This document shows, piece by piece, positions 20,142 to 29,141 of a stretch of 64,000 bases of DNA. The position numbers and the translations under genes are program-made. Source of the stretch: Erwinia rhapontici (GTDB lineage: Bacteria; Pseudomonadota; Gammaproteobacteria; Enterobacterales; Enterobacteriaceae); assembly GCF_012271765.1 (NCBI RefSeq), contig NZ_VRKO01000013.1:235960-299959 (forward strand), read 5' to 3'. The notes under the pieces were generated by a model. That model had not been told where the DNA came from. It saw only the letters and a list, made by a program, of their open reading frames with translations, and made no database searches. Within the stretch, counting starts at the first letter, position 1, and each line of letters starts with the position of its first letter.

Positions 20142-20699
20142 ATGAAATTTTGGCATGTATTAAGTGGTGCGGCGCTGGTTGTAGCAATTTCAGGCTGTGC
20201 TGATAAAAGCAAAGATGTGCCGACGCCGACGCTCGGCTCCCAGGTGGCGGGCCAGCAGACGACGATGAAACAGCCTAACGTGAGCGGTACAGTATGGATC
20301 CGCCAAAAGGTGGCTCTGCCGCCGGATGCGGTACTGACAGTGACACTGTCGGATGCTTCGCTGGCGGATGCACCATCGAAGGTGCTATCCCAGCGTGCTG
20401 TTCGTACTGAAGGTAAGCAGGCGCCTTTCAAGTTTACCTTGCCGTTTAATCCGGCAGACATTCAACCCAATGCACGCATTCTGCTGAGTGCCGCCGTGAC
20501 GGTCGACGGTAAAATGCTGTTTATTACTGATACGGTGAAGCAGGTAGTGACCACGGGTGGAACACATCAGGATCTGACATTGGTGCCAGTACCTTCCGTT
20601 GCCGTGCCAACGCAGAGCGGAGCCGCCACGACGGTGCCATTAACATCGCCAACGCAGGTTTCCCCTTCTTCTGCCGTACCGGCACCCACCTCACTGTAA
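20142..20699 (+). CDS. ybaY: Lipoprotein YbaY
   Basis: 185 residues from the ATG at 20142, preceded by AAGGAGA. The signal peptide ends in a lipobox (AISGC) with Cys19 as the lipidated residue. A YscW-like beta-sandwich domain (about 40-145, SGTVWIRQKVALPPDAVLTV) precedes a Pro/Thr/Ser/Val-rich C-terminal tail. YscW is a pilotin for a type III secretin, but no secretin gene is nearby and the function of YbaY is unknown. It is convergent with atl over a small GC hairpin at 20709-20726. Confidence 0.93.
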   Translation: MKFWHVLSGAALVVAISGCADKSKDVPTPTLGSQVAGQQTTMKQPNVSGTVWIRQKVALPPDAVLTVTLSDASLADAPSKVLSQRAVRTEGKQAPFKFTLPFNPADIQPNARILLSAAVTVDGKMLFITDTVKQVVTTGGTHQDLTLVPVPSVAVPTQSGAATTVPLTSPTQVSPSSAVPAPTSL

Positions 20700-20728
20700 C
20701 GTAGTTTTACGCCCCGAAAGGGGCGTTA

Positions 20729-21043
20729 TCATGGTTGCCAGCGATAACGTTTAAGATCGACCTTTCCTTCCTGGGAGACTTCAATCCCTTCGTCTATTAG
20801 TGCTCTGCGCTGTCGACCGAGATCGTCCCCCACCAGCGAGATTTCTCCTTTACGGTTAATCACGCGATACCAGGGAAGTTTACTCCCCGCAGGCAGGCGT
20901 TTCAGTACGCCTCCAACCTGACGTGCGGCACGAGGAGAACCGGCTAGCTGAGCGATTTCACCGTAAGTGGTCACATAGCCAAAAGGAATGGCGGCGACAA
21001 TAGTGTAGATGCGTTGTTGAAAGCTATCGTCTTCGAAGGTCAT
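20729..21043 (-). CDS. atl: Alkyltransferase-like protein Atl (YbaZ)
   Basis: 104 residues if started at the ATG at 21043, which leaves the complete MGMT C-terminal domain. The frame is open back to 21163, and those 40 codons show no family similarity. ATL proteins bind O6-alkylguanine and hand it to nucleotide excision repair, without methyltransfer. The MGMT active-site PCHR, which is PWHR in E. coli YbaZ, is PWYR here, so both the cysteine and the histidine are gone. The helix-turn-helix (GYVTTYGEIAQLAGSP) and arginine finger (PRAARQVG) are kept. Confidence 0.9.
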   Translation of the reverse strand: MTFEDDSFQQRIYTIVAAIPFGYVTTYGEIAQLAGSPRAARQVGGVLKRLPAGSKLPWYRVINRKGEISLVGDDLGRQRRALIDEGIEVSQEGKVDLKRYRWQP

Positions 21044-21168
21044 GGTGTTCCGTACCGGGGAAATAAACTGCAGATCGTGCAAGAAACCAACGGTCATCCC
21101 GGGGTTGCTTGCAATTGGCAGGGGCATCATTGATAATGCCTGCGCTCTGGTTACCCAGGGCACTCAAT

Positions 21169-21282
21169 GGGGGCCCGGTTGGTTCTCCCGCAATGCTAAT
21201 TTGTGAACTCGGTCAGATCCGGAAGGAAGCAGCCGTAACAGATGACGCGTGTGCCGGGATGTAGCTGGCAGGGCCCCCACCC
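21169..21282 (+). ncRNA. ffs: 4.5S RNA (SRP RNA)
   Basis: 114 nucleotides, the exact size of E. coli 4.5S RNA. Key elements are the closing GGGGGCCC/GGGCCCCC helix, the Ffh-binding asymmetric loop and GGAA tetraloop in CAGATCCGGAAGGAAGCAGC, and the 3' side GTGCCGGGATGTAGCTGGCA. It pairs with Ffh in the signal recognition particle. It lies between atl and hha. Confidence 0.98.
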
Positions 21283-21332
21283 AATTCTGCCCTTACCAGC
21301 TTTTCCCGCCTGACTCAAACCAGCCACACTCA

Positions 21333-21551
21333 TTAACGCACAAACTTCCAGACCGCTACCGGTATCTTGTCATAAAGCTTATTCATTGTGAGTTCCGCCA
21401 AACGGTGATCGGCAGCAGAATAAAATATGGCTAATTCGTCATCAGATAATTCGTACTTGTTCTTTTCAATCACGCGCTCAAGCGTGTCGATAGAACGACA
21501 ACGTCTGAGGCGCATAAGATAATCAGTTTTCGTTAAAAGTTTGTCTGTCAT
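21333..21551 (-). CDS. hha: Haemolysin expression modulator Hha
   Basis: 72 residues from the ATG at 21551, the standard Hha length. The frame is open further upstream into the end of tomB, but the family start [18 protein letters not shown] is clear. Hha has no DNA-binding domain of its own. It binds H-NS dimers and strengthens silencing of AT-rich, acquired genes, and is also the toxin-like partner of TomB. It is 29 bp downstream of tomB on the same strand, probably one operon. Confidence 0.97.
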   Translation of the reverse strand: MTDKLLTKTDYLMRLRRCRSIDTLERVIEKNKYELSDDELAIFYSAADHRLAELTMNKLYDKIPVAVWKFVR

Positions 21552-21580
21552 TATTAAACCGTAGAAAAAGTAATGGGTTG

Positions 21581-21961
21581 CTAAAAGGAATGGCTGGCCT
21601 GGGTCCGACTTGTTGCACATTCTTCTGCAAAAATATTGAACAGCCTCTTTGCTGATTTCTGCCAGCGCTGTAAGTCCTGAGCATTAATGCCGTAATTACT
21701 GAACAACATGAAGGTGTCATCAAGATATTCATCAACCTGAGTTATCAGATCACTATCCTCAATGTGCTTAATTTTGTAATTCATCGTGAATGCCGCAATA
21801 TGCTCAATCAGATCGTTAAGCTGTAGATTGGCAGCAGAGGTAGGATCATTAACCCAGCCGTGATGGCTGTCGCCTAACGTTGCAAGGCTTTCATCGTACA
21901 GGCTTTCACTCAAGAATTTAAGCTGGGCAATATCATGCCTTCTCGGCGAGTATTCGTCCAT
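21581..21961 (-). CDS. tomB: Hha antagonist/antitoxin TomB (YbaJ)
   Basis: 126 residues starting [17 protein letters not shown], with AGGAGGGG upstream. TomB counteracts Hha in biofilm control; the pair has been described as an oxygen-dependent toxin-antitoxin system. In E. coli tomB lies directly downstream of acrB. Here about 4 kb of zinc-related genes separates the two. The last ~13 residues diverge from E. coli, which is normal for the family. Confidence 0.96.
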   Translation of the reverse strand: MDEYSPRRHDIAQLKFLSESLYDESLATLGDSHHGWVNDPTSAANLQLNDLIEHIAAFTMNYKIKHIEDSDLITQVDEYLDDTFMLFSNYGINAQDLQRWQKSAKRLFNIFAEECATSRTQASHSF

Positions 21962-22108
21962 CTTTTTCCCCTCCTAAGCTTGCGAAACATGCTATTTGAC
22001 TGCACTTTTAAACATGGTGTGCCAGGAAGTGATAAATACATCTCAACTAAATTTATCTATACAAAATATAACTAAAATTAAAATAAACGTTAGATGTTTG
22101 ACTCATTA

Positions 22109-22462
22109 TTACAATTCATCTGACATTGCATTACGATCGTTATCAATGAAATCAAACACCAGCGCATCTGCGTTCCAGCTAAAATTGACTGACTGGTTGG
22201 TTGTTTCAAACGTATCAATATCCAGGCAGGCATTGAACACGTTCCAGTGAAAACTATAGTTAAGTTTATAACGCGATTGCTCCAAATGTTCCAGGGAAAT
22301 AATTCTGATACTGTCGGGAACATATCGCGCATTTGATGAATACCATTGAAGAGATCCCACAAGGTCATCTTCTATTTTGGGAATTATCTGTTGTATCTCT
22401 TGCATTAATTCTAGTGGATTAAGCTCGTCTTGACGATATTTTAACAGTAAGGTTTTGCGCAT
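22109..22462 (-). CDS. Hypothetical 117-residue protein in an AT-rich segment
   Basis: I do not recognise this protein. It is small, acidic and soluble, with no signal peptide or membrane helix, and several aromatic residues (LQWYSSNARY, NYSFHWNVF, VNFSWNADALVFDF). The start has a good ribosome-binding site (GTGGAG, about five bases upstream), which argues that it is real. It lies 147 bp upstream of tomB on the same strand, in the most AT-rich part of the window, so it may be recently acquired. Size and composition resemble small immunity-type proteins, but there is no partner toxin next to it and I assign no function. Confidence 0.6.
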   Translation of the reverse strand: MRKTLLLKYRQDELNPLELMQEIQQIIPKIEDDLVGSLQWYSSNARYVPDSIRIISLEHLEQSRYKLNYSFHWNVFNACLDIDTFETTNQSVNFSWNADALVFDFIDNDRNAMSDEL

Positions 22463-22718
22463 TTTTTCTCCACAGAGTTAATGTTTACTAATCAGGGTAA
22501 TTGCTTCTGATGGTAAAATAGACCGCTGTATAAATGAAGTGTAGTCTATGGTGATGATTTGTCAGTTAATTATTTTGTCGCTAAATGCTCTGGTTGTCAC
22601 TAGCGTAAAGACTTGTTGAGTTTTTTTAATATATATAGGGACATATTCCTTATCGTAAAGTGAAATACTTAGATACATTTTTGCTTTACCGTTACCGCTC
22701 GATTCGCGCTATTTTGTT
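22463..22718. other. AT-rich intergenic region
   Basis: About 255 bp, strongly AT-rich, between the hypothetical gene and the Zur box. I see no coding frame with a ribosome-binding site, no strong terminator and no repeat. It presumably holds divergent promoters. Confidence 0.5.
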
Positions 22719-22733
22719 GTTATGTTATAACAT
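22719..22733. promoter_or_regulatory. Zur-type operator upstream of the metal ABC operon
   Basis: GTTATGTTATAACAT differs at one position from the enteric Zur core GTTATANTATAACAT. It lies 16 bp before the first small gene of the operon. A second, better match is at 25851-25865. Confidence 0.75.
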
Positions 22734-22748
22734 TAAAGTGTCATTTCC

Positions 22749-22874
22749 ATGAATTCCTCCCCCGTGTTTTTACGTCTTGGCACATTGTTGAGTTGCCCGG
22801 CGTGGCTGCGCATGGTCCTCACCGCGCTGCTGGTGAGTCTGCTGGTTCTGCTAACCTGGTGGGCCATTATCTGA
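22749..22874 (+). CDS. 41-residue single-span membrane protein coupled to the zinc ABC operon
   Basis: A short frame begins with ATG at 22749 and ends with TGA at 22872-22874. The product starts MNSSPVFLRLG and has one strongly hydrophobic helix over residues 23-41 (VLTALLVSLLVLLTWWAII). The stop overlaps the start of the ATPase gene as TGATG, typical of translational coupling. It is the first frame after the Zur-type operator. The ribosome-binding site is weak (AAGTG). It could be a small accessory subunit of the transporter or a leader peptide that couples translation. I know of no homologue. Confidence 0.55.
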   Translation: MNSSPVFLRLGTLLSCPAWLRMVLTALLVSLLVLLTWWAII

Positions 22875-23563
22875 TGATCGTACTCAATCAACTCGTTGTT
22901 GGCTATCAGCACCGTGCAGTGAGCCCCGTGCTGGGCGGTGAATTTGCCCGTGGCAGTATGACGGCGCTGGTCGGCGCAAACGGCTGTGGCAAGTCAACAC
23001 TATTGAAAACCTTATGTGGGATGCTGCCTGCTGTCAGTGGCTCGGTCAGTTTTACCACGCCACGCCCTTCCATAGCCTGGCTGCCACAGCATTCTGACAT
23101 TGAAAAAAGTTTTCCGCTTACGGTGTTTGATCTGGTGGTGATGGGGTTCTGGCGGCACTGCGGCTGGTTCAGAGGGATCTCCCGTCAGCAGCGTCAACAG
23201 GCTCTGTCGGCGCTGGATCGTGTCAACATGCTTCCCTTTGCGGAAGCGGCACCTGGGACCCTATCAGGGGGGCAACTCCAGCGTGTACTGTTTGCCCGAC
23301 TGCTGGTGCAGGATGCGGAATTGCTGTTACTTGACGAACCCTTTAGCGGCGTTGATAGCGACACCATTGCGCTACTACTGGCATTGTTAGCAGAGCGCCA
23401 TCACGCGGGCTGCACACTCATCGTCGTTCTGCATGATATGGCGACGGTGGCACAGCATTTTCCTCAGGTATTACGCCTGAAAGAACAGCACAGCGAGTGG
23501 TCATGCCGCGACTGTGGGGTGACCGGGCTGAACTTCGGACGCAGCGGAGGAGCCAGCGCATGA
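22874..23563 (+). CDS. Zinc/manganese ABC importer, ATPase subunit
   Basis: 229 residues if started at the ATG at 22874, which begins the standard domain (MIVLNQLVVGYQ); the frame is open 27 codons further, but those overlap the 41-residue frame. It has Walker A GANGCGKST, signature LSGGQ and Walker B LLLLDEP. It belongs to the metal-chelate ABC importers (ZnuC/SitB type). It overlaps the permease gene by 4 bp (ATGA). The Zur-type box and the zinc-free ribosomal protein genes next door point to zinc over manganese. Confidence 0.92.
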   Translation: MIVLNQLVVGYQHRAVSPVLGGEFARGSMTALVGANGCGKSTLLKTLCGMLPAVSGSVSFTTPRPSIAWLPQHSDIEKSFPLTVFDLVVMGFWRHCGWFRGISRQQRQQALSALDRVNMLPFAEAAPGTLSGGQLQRVLFARLLVQDAELLLLDEPFSGVDSDTIALLLALLAERHHAGCTLIVVLHDMATVAQHFPQVLRLKEQHSEWSCRDCGVTGLNFGRSGGASA

Positions 23564-24423
23564 TGTTGCTACACCCGTTTATTGAATTTGGTTTTATGCG
23601 TCGTGCGCTGGTTGCCTGTGTGGCGTTGTCTCTCAGTGCCACTCCGCTGGGAGTCTTTCTTTTACTACGCCGCATGAGCCTGGTCGGGGATGCGTTGTCC
23701 CACGCGGTTCTTCCCGGTGCGGCGATTGGCTATTTGCTTTCCGGTCTCTCACTGGTGGCGATGGGCATTGGTGGTGCCATTGCCGGACTGACGGTGGCGC
23801 TTTTATCAGGTGCAGTGAGTCGTTATACCCCTTTGCGCGAGGATGCCAGCTTTGCCGGTTTCTATCTCGGCTCACTGGCGCTGGGCGTTACGCTGGTGTC
23901 ATTACGCGGTTCCAGCGTGGATCTGCTGCACGTGCTGTTTGGCTCGCTGCTGGCGGTGGATGTTCCCTCTATCGTGCTGGTCAGTACCATCAGTGGCGTT
24001 TCTCTGCTCATTTTTTCCCTGATCTATCGGCCGCTGGTGATTGACGCATTTGACCCCACTTTTTTGCGCGCTCAGAACCGTTGGGCCTCACCACTGGTTC
24101 ACGGTATTTTCCTTGTACTGGTTGTAGTCAATCTGGTGGCAGGTTTTCAGGTCCTAGGCACGCTGATGAGTGTCGGGCTGATGATGCTGCCCGCTGCCAG
24201 CGCCCGTTTCTGGAGTCGGCATCTTTCCGGCACGCTGGCAGCTGCAATGCTACTGGCGACCCTCGCCAGCTTTGGCGGTCTGTACGCCTCATTTTATCTC
24301 TCATTACCCGCCGGGCCTGCTGTGGTGCTCAGTGCGGCAATTTTATTCTTTATTTCTATTTTAATCGGACCTTGCGGCGGAATTTTTTCCTCACGCAAAA
24401 CATTGTCTATGGTGAAGGAGTAA
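23560..24423 (+). CDS. Zinc/manganese ABC importer, permease subunit
   Basis: 287 residues from the ATG at 23560, overlapping the ATPase stop. This is an ABC-3 family permease (ZnuB/SitC type) with about eight to nine membrane helices and the conserved RRMSLVGDALSHAVLPGAAIGY segment near the N-terminus that contacts the ATPase. It acts in the inner membrane with the ATPase before it and the binding protein 2 bp after it. Confidence 0.92.
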   Translation: MMLLHPFIEFGFMRRALVACVALSLSATPLGVFLLLRRMSLVGDALSHAVLPGAAIGYLLSGLSLVAMGIGGAIAGLTVALLSGAVSRYTPLREDASFAGFYLGSLALGVTLVSLRGSSVDLLHVLFGSLLAVDVPSIVLVSTISGVSLLIFSLIYRPLVIDAFDPTFLRAQNRWASPLVHGIFLVLVVVNLVAGFQVLGTLMSVGLMMLPAASARFWSRHLSGTLAAAMLLATLASFGGLYASFYLSLPAGPAVVLSAAILFFISILIGPCGGIFSSRKTLSMVKE

Positions 24424-24425
24424 GC

Positions 24426-25304
24426 ATGAAGAAGTTACCTGTAGCGCTGGCATTATCAGCATTAATGGCCACCCCACTGGCGATGGCAAAAACAGTTGAG
24501 GCGGTAGCCAGCTTTACCGTGCTGGCTGATATTGTGAAAAATGTTGGCGGTGAGCATGTTGTCGTCAAAAGCCTGGTAGGGCCAAATGGCGATCCGCACA
24601 GCTTTGAACCAACGCCGAAAGACAGCCAGGCGCTTGCCCATGCTGATGTGGTTTTTGTGAGTGGCCTGGGGATGGAAGGGTGGATGGACCGCCTGATCAC
24701 GGCATCTGGCTATAAAGGCCAGACTGTGGTGGCATCCAGTGGCATCAATACCCGTAAAATGGAAGAGGATGGACAGACTATTACCGATCCGCATGCATGG
24801 AACAGTATGCAGAATGGTGTGACCTATGCCACCAATGTGATGAATGCGCTGATTGCCGCTGATCCGGAGGATGCGGATTATTTCCGTCAACAGGGGAGCG
24901 CGTATATTGAGCAGCTGAAACAGCTGGATAGTTGGGCGCAGAAGGCGTTCAGTACGATCCCTCAAGAGAAGCGTAAGGTGCTGACCAGCCATGATGCGTT
25001 TGGTTATTTCGGCCAGCGTTATGGCGTGAAGTTCCTGTCGCCGGTGGGTTTCTCCACGGAGTCAGAAGCCAGCGCCTCTGATGTTGCCGGATTGATTACC
25101 CAGCTGAAGCACGAAAAAATCCACGTGTACTTTATTGAAAACCAGACCGACCCGCGCCTGGTGAAGCAGATTGCGGCCTCGGGTGGCGCCACATCAGGCG
25201 GAGAGCTTTATCCTGAGGCGTTGACTGCTCAGGGCGGTGCTGCTGACAGTTATGTCGCAGCGTTCAAACACAATGTGAATGCGATGGTCAACAGTATGAA
25301 GTAA
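24426..25304 (+). CDS. Zinc/manganese ABC importer, periplasmic binding protein
   Basis: 292 residues from the ATG at 24426, with GGAG upstream. A signal peptide ending around LAMA is followed by a cluster A-I metal-binding protein. Likely ligands are His58 (DPHSFEP), His123 (DPHAWN), His189 (TSHDAFGYF) and an acidic residue in IENQTDPR. It lacks the long His-rich loop of ZnuA/AdcA, so manganese or broader specificity cannot be excluded from the protein alone. Genetic context argues for zinc. It is probably an auxiliary system, since E. coli-like genomes carry znuABC elsewhere. Confidence 0.92.
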   Translation: MKKLPVALALSALMATPLAMAKTVEAVASFTVLADIVKNVGGEHVVVKSLVGPNGDPHSFEPTPKDSQALAHADVVFVSGLGMEGWMDRLITASGYKGQTVVASSGINTRKMEEDGQTITDPHAWNSMQNGVTYATNVMNALIAADPEDADYFRQQGSAYIEQLKQLDSWAQKAFSTIPQEKRKVLTSHDAFGYFGQRYGVKFLSPVGFSTESEASASDVAGLITQLKHEKIHVYFIENQTDPRLVKQIAASGGATSGGELYPEALTAQGGAADSYVAAFKHNVNAMVNSMK

Positions 25305-25363
25305 ACCGTGTGCCGGGTACGCCCGGCCACGGTAGTTTGGCTGATACTGTTGGTCGAAAAGAT

Positions 25364-25390
25364 AAAAAAAGGGATAGCGCAAGCTATCCC
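25364..25390 (-). terminator. Terminator of the rpmE2-rpmJ2 operon
   Basis: On the minus strand GGGATAGC-TTGC-GCTATCCC is followed by seven T (25364-25370). It lies between the convergent metal ABC operon and rpmJ2 and may serve both. Confidence 0.85.
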
Positions 25391-25418
25391 CTTTGGCATG
25401 ACGACATGGCTACAGCAA

Positions 25419-25562
25419 TCAGCGTTTCTTTCCGCCCCGGCCCTGTACGGCTTTGAAGCGGGGGTTACTCTTACAAATGACAAATACACGGCCGTGACGG
25501 CGAACAATTTTGCAATCTTTGTGACGCTTTTTGGCCGAAGCCAGAGAACTTAATACCTGCAT
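25419..25562 (-). CDS. ykgO: Zinc-independent ribosomal protein L36 paralogue
   Basis: 47 residues starting [17 protein letters not shown], with AAGGAG upstream. Zinc-binding L36 has three Cys and a His. Here the first Cys is His, the final His is Arg, and only Cys17 and Cys30 remain, so this is the zinc-free (C-minus) form. In E. coli such paralogues (ykgO) are made under zinc starvation to free zinc from ribosomes. It lies 9 bp downstream of the L31 paralogue. The gene is often also named rpmJ2. Confidence 0.93.
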   Translation of the reverse strand: MQVLSSLASAKKRHKDCKIVRRHGRVFVICKSNPRFKAVQGRGGKKR

Positions 25563-25571
25563 GATGGCTCC

Positions 25572-25832
25572 TTATTTTTTCATCGCGCCAAGAAAACCGC
25601 CAAAACGCTGGCTGAAGCGTGCTGCACTGCCTTCTTTAGCAAAATCTTTCTGTTTACCGGTGTAATAAACGTGTGAGGCAGAAGAGACGTCCAGCAGGAC
25701 GTATGGCATCTCTTTGCCTTCGTGTTCGATTGTACGGTCAGTTTTGATGGTGGAACCCACCACAAAGTAAGCATCAGCCGTGGTGTCATGGAATACCACC
25801 TGGCGGTAAGCAGGATGAATACCCTGTTTCAT
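25572..25832 (-). CDS. ykgM: Zinc-independent ribosomal protein L31 paralogue (type B)
   Basis: 86 residues, matching the type B L31 family ([17 protein letters not shown] and [10 protein letters not shown]). It has no CxxC zinc motif. It replaces zinc-binding L31 when zinc is scarce, under Zur control in E. coli and Bacillus. A near-perfect Zur box lies 18 bp upstream of the start. It forms an operon with the L36 paralogue. Also known as rpmE2. Confidence 0.95.
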   Translation of the reverse strand: MKQGIHPAYRQVVFHDTTADAYFVVGSTIKTDRTIEHEGKEMPYVLLDVSSASHVYYTGKQKDFAKEGSAARFSQRFGGFLGAMKK

Positions 25833-25850
25833 TTTCTACCCTTAATGTAA

Positions 25851-25865
25851 TGTTATACTATAACA
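25851..25865. promoter_or_regulatory. Zur operator of the L31/L36 paralogue operon
   Basis: TGTTATACTATAACA is a perfect palindrome around a central C and matches the enteric Zur core GTTATANTATAAC exactly. Confidence 0.88.
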
Positions 25866-25920
25866 ATAGTATGCGCTGCCGCTTTTTAAATTGCAACCGC
25901 AGAAAGGGCAGGGAAATAGC

Positions 25921-25946
25921 AAAAAAAAGGCCGCCCGAAGGCAGCC
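25921..25946 (-). terminator. Intrinsic terminator after acrB
   Basis: On the minus strand GGCTGCC-TTCG-GGCGGCC is followed by eight T. Confidence 0.88.
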
Positions 25947-25972
25947 TCTTATTCACATCAACTCAGCGTTGA

Positions 25973-28900
25973 TTAGTGATGCTGTGAATCAACCGGATGG
26001 CTGTGTTCCAGCTCCTCTTTGTTCTTACTGAAGCGGCGGCGGACCACCACGAAGAACACAGGAACGAAGAAGATTGCCAGGACGGTTGCAGTGACCATAC
26101 CGCCCATTACGCCCGTACCAACGGCGTTCTGAGCACCGGAGCCTGCACCGCTACTGATAGCCAGCGGGAGAACACCCAGGATAAAGGCCAGAGAGGTCAT
26201 CAGAATCGGACGTAAACGCATGCGCACCGCTTCCAGCGTGGCCTCAACCAGCCCTTTGCCTTCTTTTTCCATCAGGTCTTTAGCAAACTCGACTATCAGG
26301 ATGGCGTTCTTCGCCGACAACCCTATGGTTGTTAGCAGCCCCACAACAAAGTAAACGTCATTACTTAACCCGCGCAGGGTGGTGAAGATCAGCGCACCGA
26401 CCACACCCAATGGCACCACCAGCATGACAGAGAACGGAATTGACCAGCTCTCATACAGCGCTGCCAGACACAGGAACACCACAATCAGTGAGATGGCGTA
26501 CAGCGCTGGAGCCTGGTTACCAGATAAACGCTCCTGGTAAGACATGCCCGTCCAGTCATAGCCGATACCGGTTGGCAGCTTAGAGGCCAGATCCTGCATC
26601 AGGTCCATGGCTTCACCGGAGCTTTTACCCGGTGCTGGTTGCCCTAACAGCTCCATGGATGGAAGGCCGTTATAACGCTCCAGACGTGGCGAACCATAAA
26701 CCCAGTTGGCTGACGCAAAGGCATTAAATGACACCATTTCGCCGCTGGTAGAACGCACATACCAGTTGCCGATATCACCAGGCAACATACGGTAAGGTGC
26801 TTCACCCATCACGTAGACTTTCTTAACGCGACCACGGTCAATGAAGTCATTGACATAGGAGCCACCCCAGGCGGCTGCCAGTGTGGTGTTGATATCAGAC
26901 AGCGATACCCCCAGCGCCTGTGCTTTTTCCTGGTCGATAGTCAGTTTGTACTGCGGGGTGTCTTCCAGTCCGTTAGGACGCACACCCACCAGTACATCCG
27001 GATGTTGGGCAATCATACCCAGCAGCTGGTTACGTGCGGCAGTCAGTTTTTCATGGCCTAAACCGCCCTGATCGATTAGCTGGAAGTCGAAGCCTGTTGC
27101 CTGACCCAGTTCAACAATGGCTGGCAGGTTGAAAGGAATCACCATCGCATCTTTAATGACGGAAAGTGCGCCCATTGCCCGCCCGGCAATTGCAGGAACC
27201 TTATTGTCGGCACCTGGACGTTCATCCCACGGCTTCAGACTGACAAAGGCGAGGCCGGTGTTCTGACCACGACCTGCAAAGCCAAAGCCGTTAACAGTAA
27301 ACACAGAGTTAACCGTAGCTTTTTCTTTATTCAGGTAGTAATCCGTCACCTGGTCCAGCACTTTCTGAGTACGCTCCTGAGTCGCACCAGCAGGGAGCTG
27401 GGCCATCGTCAGGAACACACCCTGATCTTCTTCCGGTAGGAAGGAGGTCGGCAGACGCAGGAACAGGAAAGCCATGCCCACGAAAATCAGCAGGTAAATC
27501 ACCAGATAACGACCGGTACTGCGAACGATGTGGCCAACACTTTCGGTATAATGATTGGTACTCTTGTCGAACAGGCGGTTAAACCAGCCGAAGAATCCAG
27601 TCGTCTTACCGTGATCGCCTTTCGCAATCGGTTTCAGCATCGTTGCACAGAGTGCCGGGGTCAGGATCAACGCCACCACTACCGACAACACCATCGCAGA
27701 AACAATGGTAATTGAGAACTGACGGTAGATAACGCCGGTAGAGCCGCCGAAGAATGCCATCGGGATAAATACAGCCGACAGTACAAGGGCAATACCAACC
27801 AACGCCCCCTGGATCTGATCCATTGACTTACGTGTGGCTTCTTTCGGTGGCAGGCCCTCTTCGGCCATGACGCGCTCGACGTTTTCCACCACCACAATGG
27901 CGTCATCCACCAGCAGGCCGATGGCCAGCACCATCCCGAACATCGTTAGCGTGTTTATCGAGTATCCGAAGGCGCTGATAATGGCAAACGTTCCCAGCAG
28001 TACGACTGGCACGGCGATCGTTGGGATCAGCGTTGCGCGGAAGTTTTGCAGGAACAGATACATGACCAGGAATACCAGCACGATAGCTTCGACCAGCGTC
28101 TTCACCACTTCGTTAATCGAAATCTTAACGAATGGCGTGGTGTCATACGGATAAACCACCTTCATCCCGGCAGGGAAGAAAGGCTCCAGCTTGGTGAGTT
28201 CTGCCTTAACGGCGGCGGCGGTATCCAGTGCGTTAGCGCCGGTTGCCAGCTTGATCCCCAGACCGGAAGCCGGTTGTCCATTATAACGGGCAATAATCTC
28301 GTAGTTTTCACCACCCAGCTCAATATGCGCGACATCACTCAGACGAACACGCGAACCGTCGGTATTCACCTTCAGCAGAATTTTGCCGAACTCTTCCGCC
28401 GAGGTCAGGCGTGTCTGCGCAATAATAGACGCGTTAAGCTGCTGGCCGGCAACAGGCGGAGAACCGCCGAGCTGACCCGCCGCCACCTGGGCGTTCTGGG
28501 TATTGATGGCGCTAATGACATCAACGGGCGTGAGCGAGTAGTTGTTGAGCTTGTGAGGATCCATCCAGATGCGCATGGCGTACTGTGCACCGAACAGCTG
28601 TGTATCACCCACGCCTGACACTCGACTGATAGGGTCTTTAATGTTCGACCCGACATAGTCGGAGAGATCGTTCTGGGTCATGGTGCCGTTGTCATTGATG
28701 AAACCGGCGACCATCAGGAAGCTGCTCGAGGATTTCTGAACCTTAATCCCCTGTTGTTGCACTTCCTGCGGCAGTAGCGGCATCGCCAGTTGCAGTTTGT
28801 TCTGCACCTGTACCTGAGCGATGTCAGCATTAGTCCCTGATTCAAAGGTCAGCGTCAGCTGCAGCGTCCCGGAGGAGTCACTGCTGGAGCCCATATACAT

Positions 28901-29125
28901 CAGGCCGTCGATGCCGTTCATGTTTTGTTCGATAACCTGCGTGACGGAGTCTTGCAGTGTTTTCGCATCAGCGCCAGGGTAGGTTGCTGTGATCTCAATT
29001 GCCGTTGGAGCAACGTTTGGATATTGCTCGATCGGTAGTTTAAGAATCGACAGCGCACCCGCCAACATAATAATGATGGCGATTACCCAGGCAAAGATGG
29101 GGCGATCGATAAAAAACTTAGCCAT
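25973..29125 (-). CDS. acrB: Multidrug efflux RND transporter AcrB
   Basis: 1050 residues, close to E. coli AcrB (1049). This trimeric inner-membrane proton/drug antiporter of the AcrAB-TolC pump has twelve membrane helices and two large periplasmic loops. The TM4 aspartate pair essential for proton transfer is present ([14 protein letters not shown]). The C-terminal tail ends HPVDSQHH. It follows acrA after 16 bp. Its downstream neighbour is the zinc island, in place of tomB. Confidence 0.98.
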   Translation of the reverse strand: MAKFFIDRPIFAWVIAIIIMLAGALSILKLPIEQYPNVAPTAIEITATYPGADAKTLQDSVTQVIEQNMNGIDGLMYMGSSSDSSGTLQLTLTFESGTNADIAQVQVQNKLQLAMPLLPQEVQQQGIKVQKSSSSFLMVAGFINDNGTMTQNDLSDYVGSNIKDPISRVSGVGDTQLFGAQYAMRIWMDPHKLNNYSLTPVDVISAINTQNAQVAAGQLGGSPPVAGQQLNASIIAQTRLTSAEEFGKILLKVNTDGSRVRLSDVAHIELGGENYEIIARYNGQPASGLGIKLATGANALDTAAAVKAELTKLEPFFPAGMKVVYPYDTTPFVKISINEVVKTLVEAIVLVFLVMYLFLQNFRATLIPTIAVPVVLLGTFAIISAFGYSINTLTMFGMVLAIGLLVDDAIVVVENVERVMAEEGLPPKEATRKSMDQIQGALVGIALVLSAVFIPMAFFGGSTGVIYRQFSITIVSAMVLSVVVALILTPALCATMLKPIAKGDHGKTTGFFGWFNRLFDKSTNHYTESVGHIVRSTGRYLVIYLLIFVGMAFLFLRLPTSFLPEEDQGVFLTMAQLPAGATQERTQKVLDQVTDYYLNKEKATVNSVFTVNGFGFAGRGQNTGLAFVSLKPWDERPGADNKVPAIAGRAMGALSVIKDAMVIPFNLPAIVELGQATGFDFQLIDQGGLGHEKLTAARNQLLGMIAQHPDVLVGVRPNGLEDTPQYKLTIDQEKAQALGVSLSDINTTLAAAWGGSYVNDFIDRGRVKKVYVMGEAPYRMLPGDIGNWYVRSTSGEMVSFNAFASANWVYGSPRLERYNGLPSMELLGQPAPGKSSGEAMDLMQDLASKLPTGIGYDWTGMSYQERLSGNQAPALYAISLIVVFLCLAALYESWSIPFSVMLVVPLGVVGALIFTTLRGLSNDVYFVVGLLTTIGLSAKNAILIVEFAKDLMEKEGKGLVEATLEAVRMRLRPILMTSLAFILGVLPLAISSGAGSGAQNAVGTGVMGGMVTATVLAIFFVPVFFVVVRRRFSKNKEELEHSHPVDSQHH

Positions 29126-29141
29126 GTCTCAGTGGCTCCTG

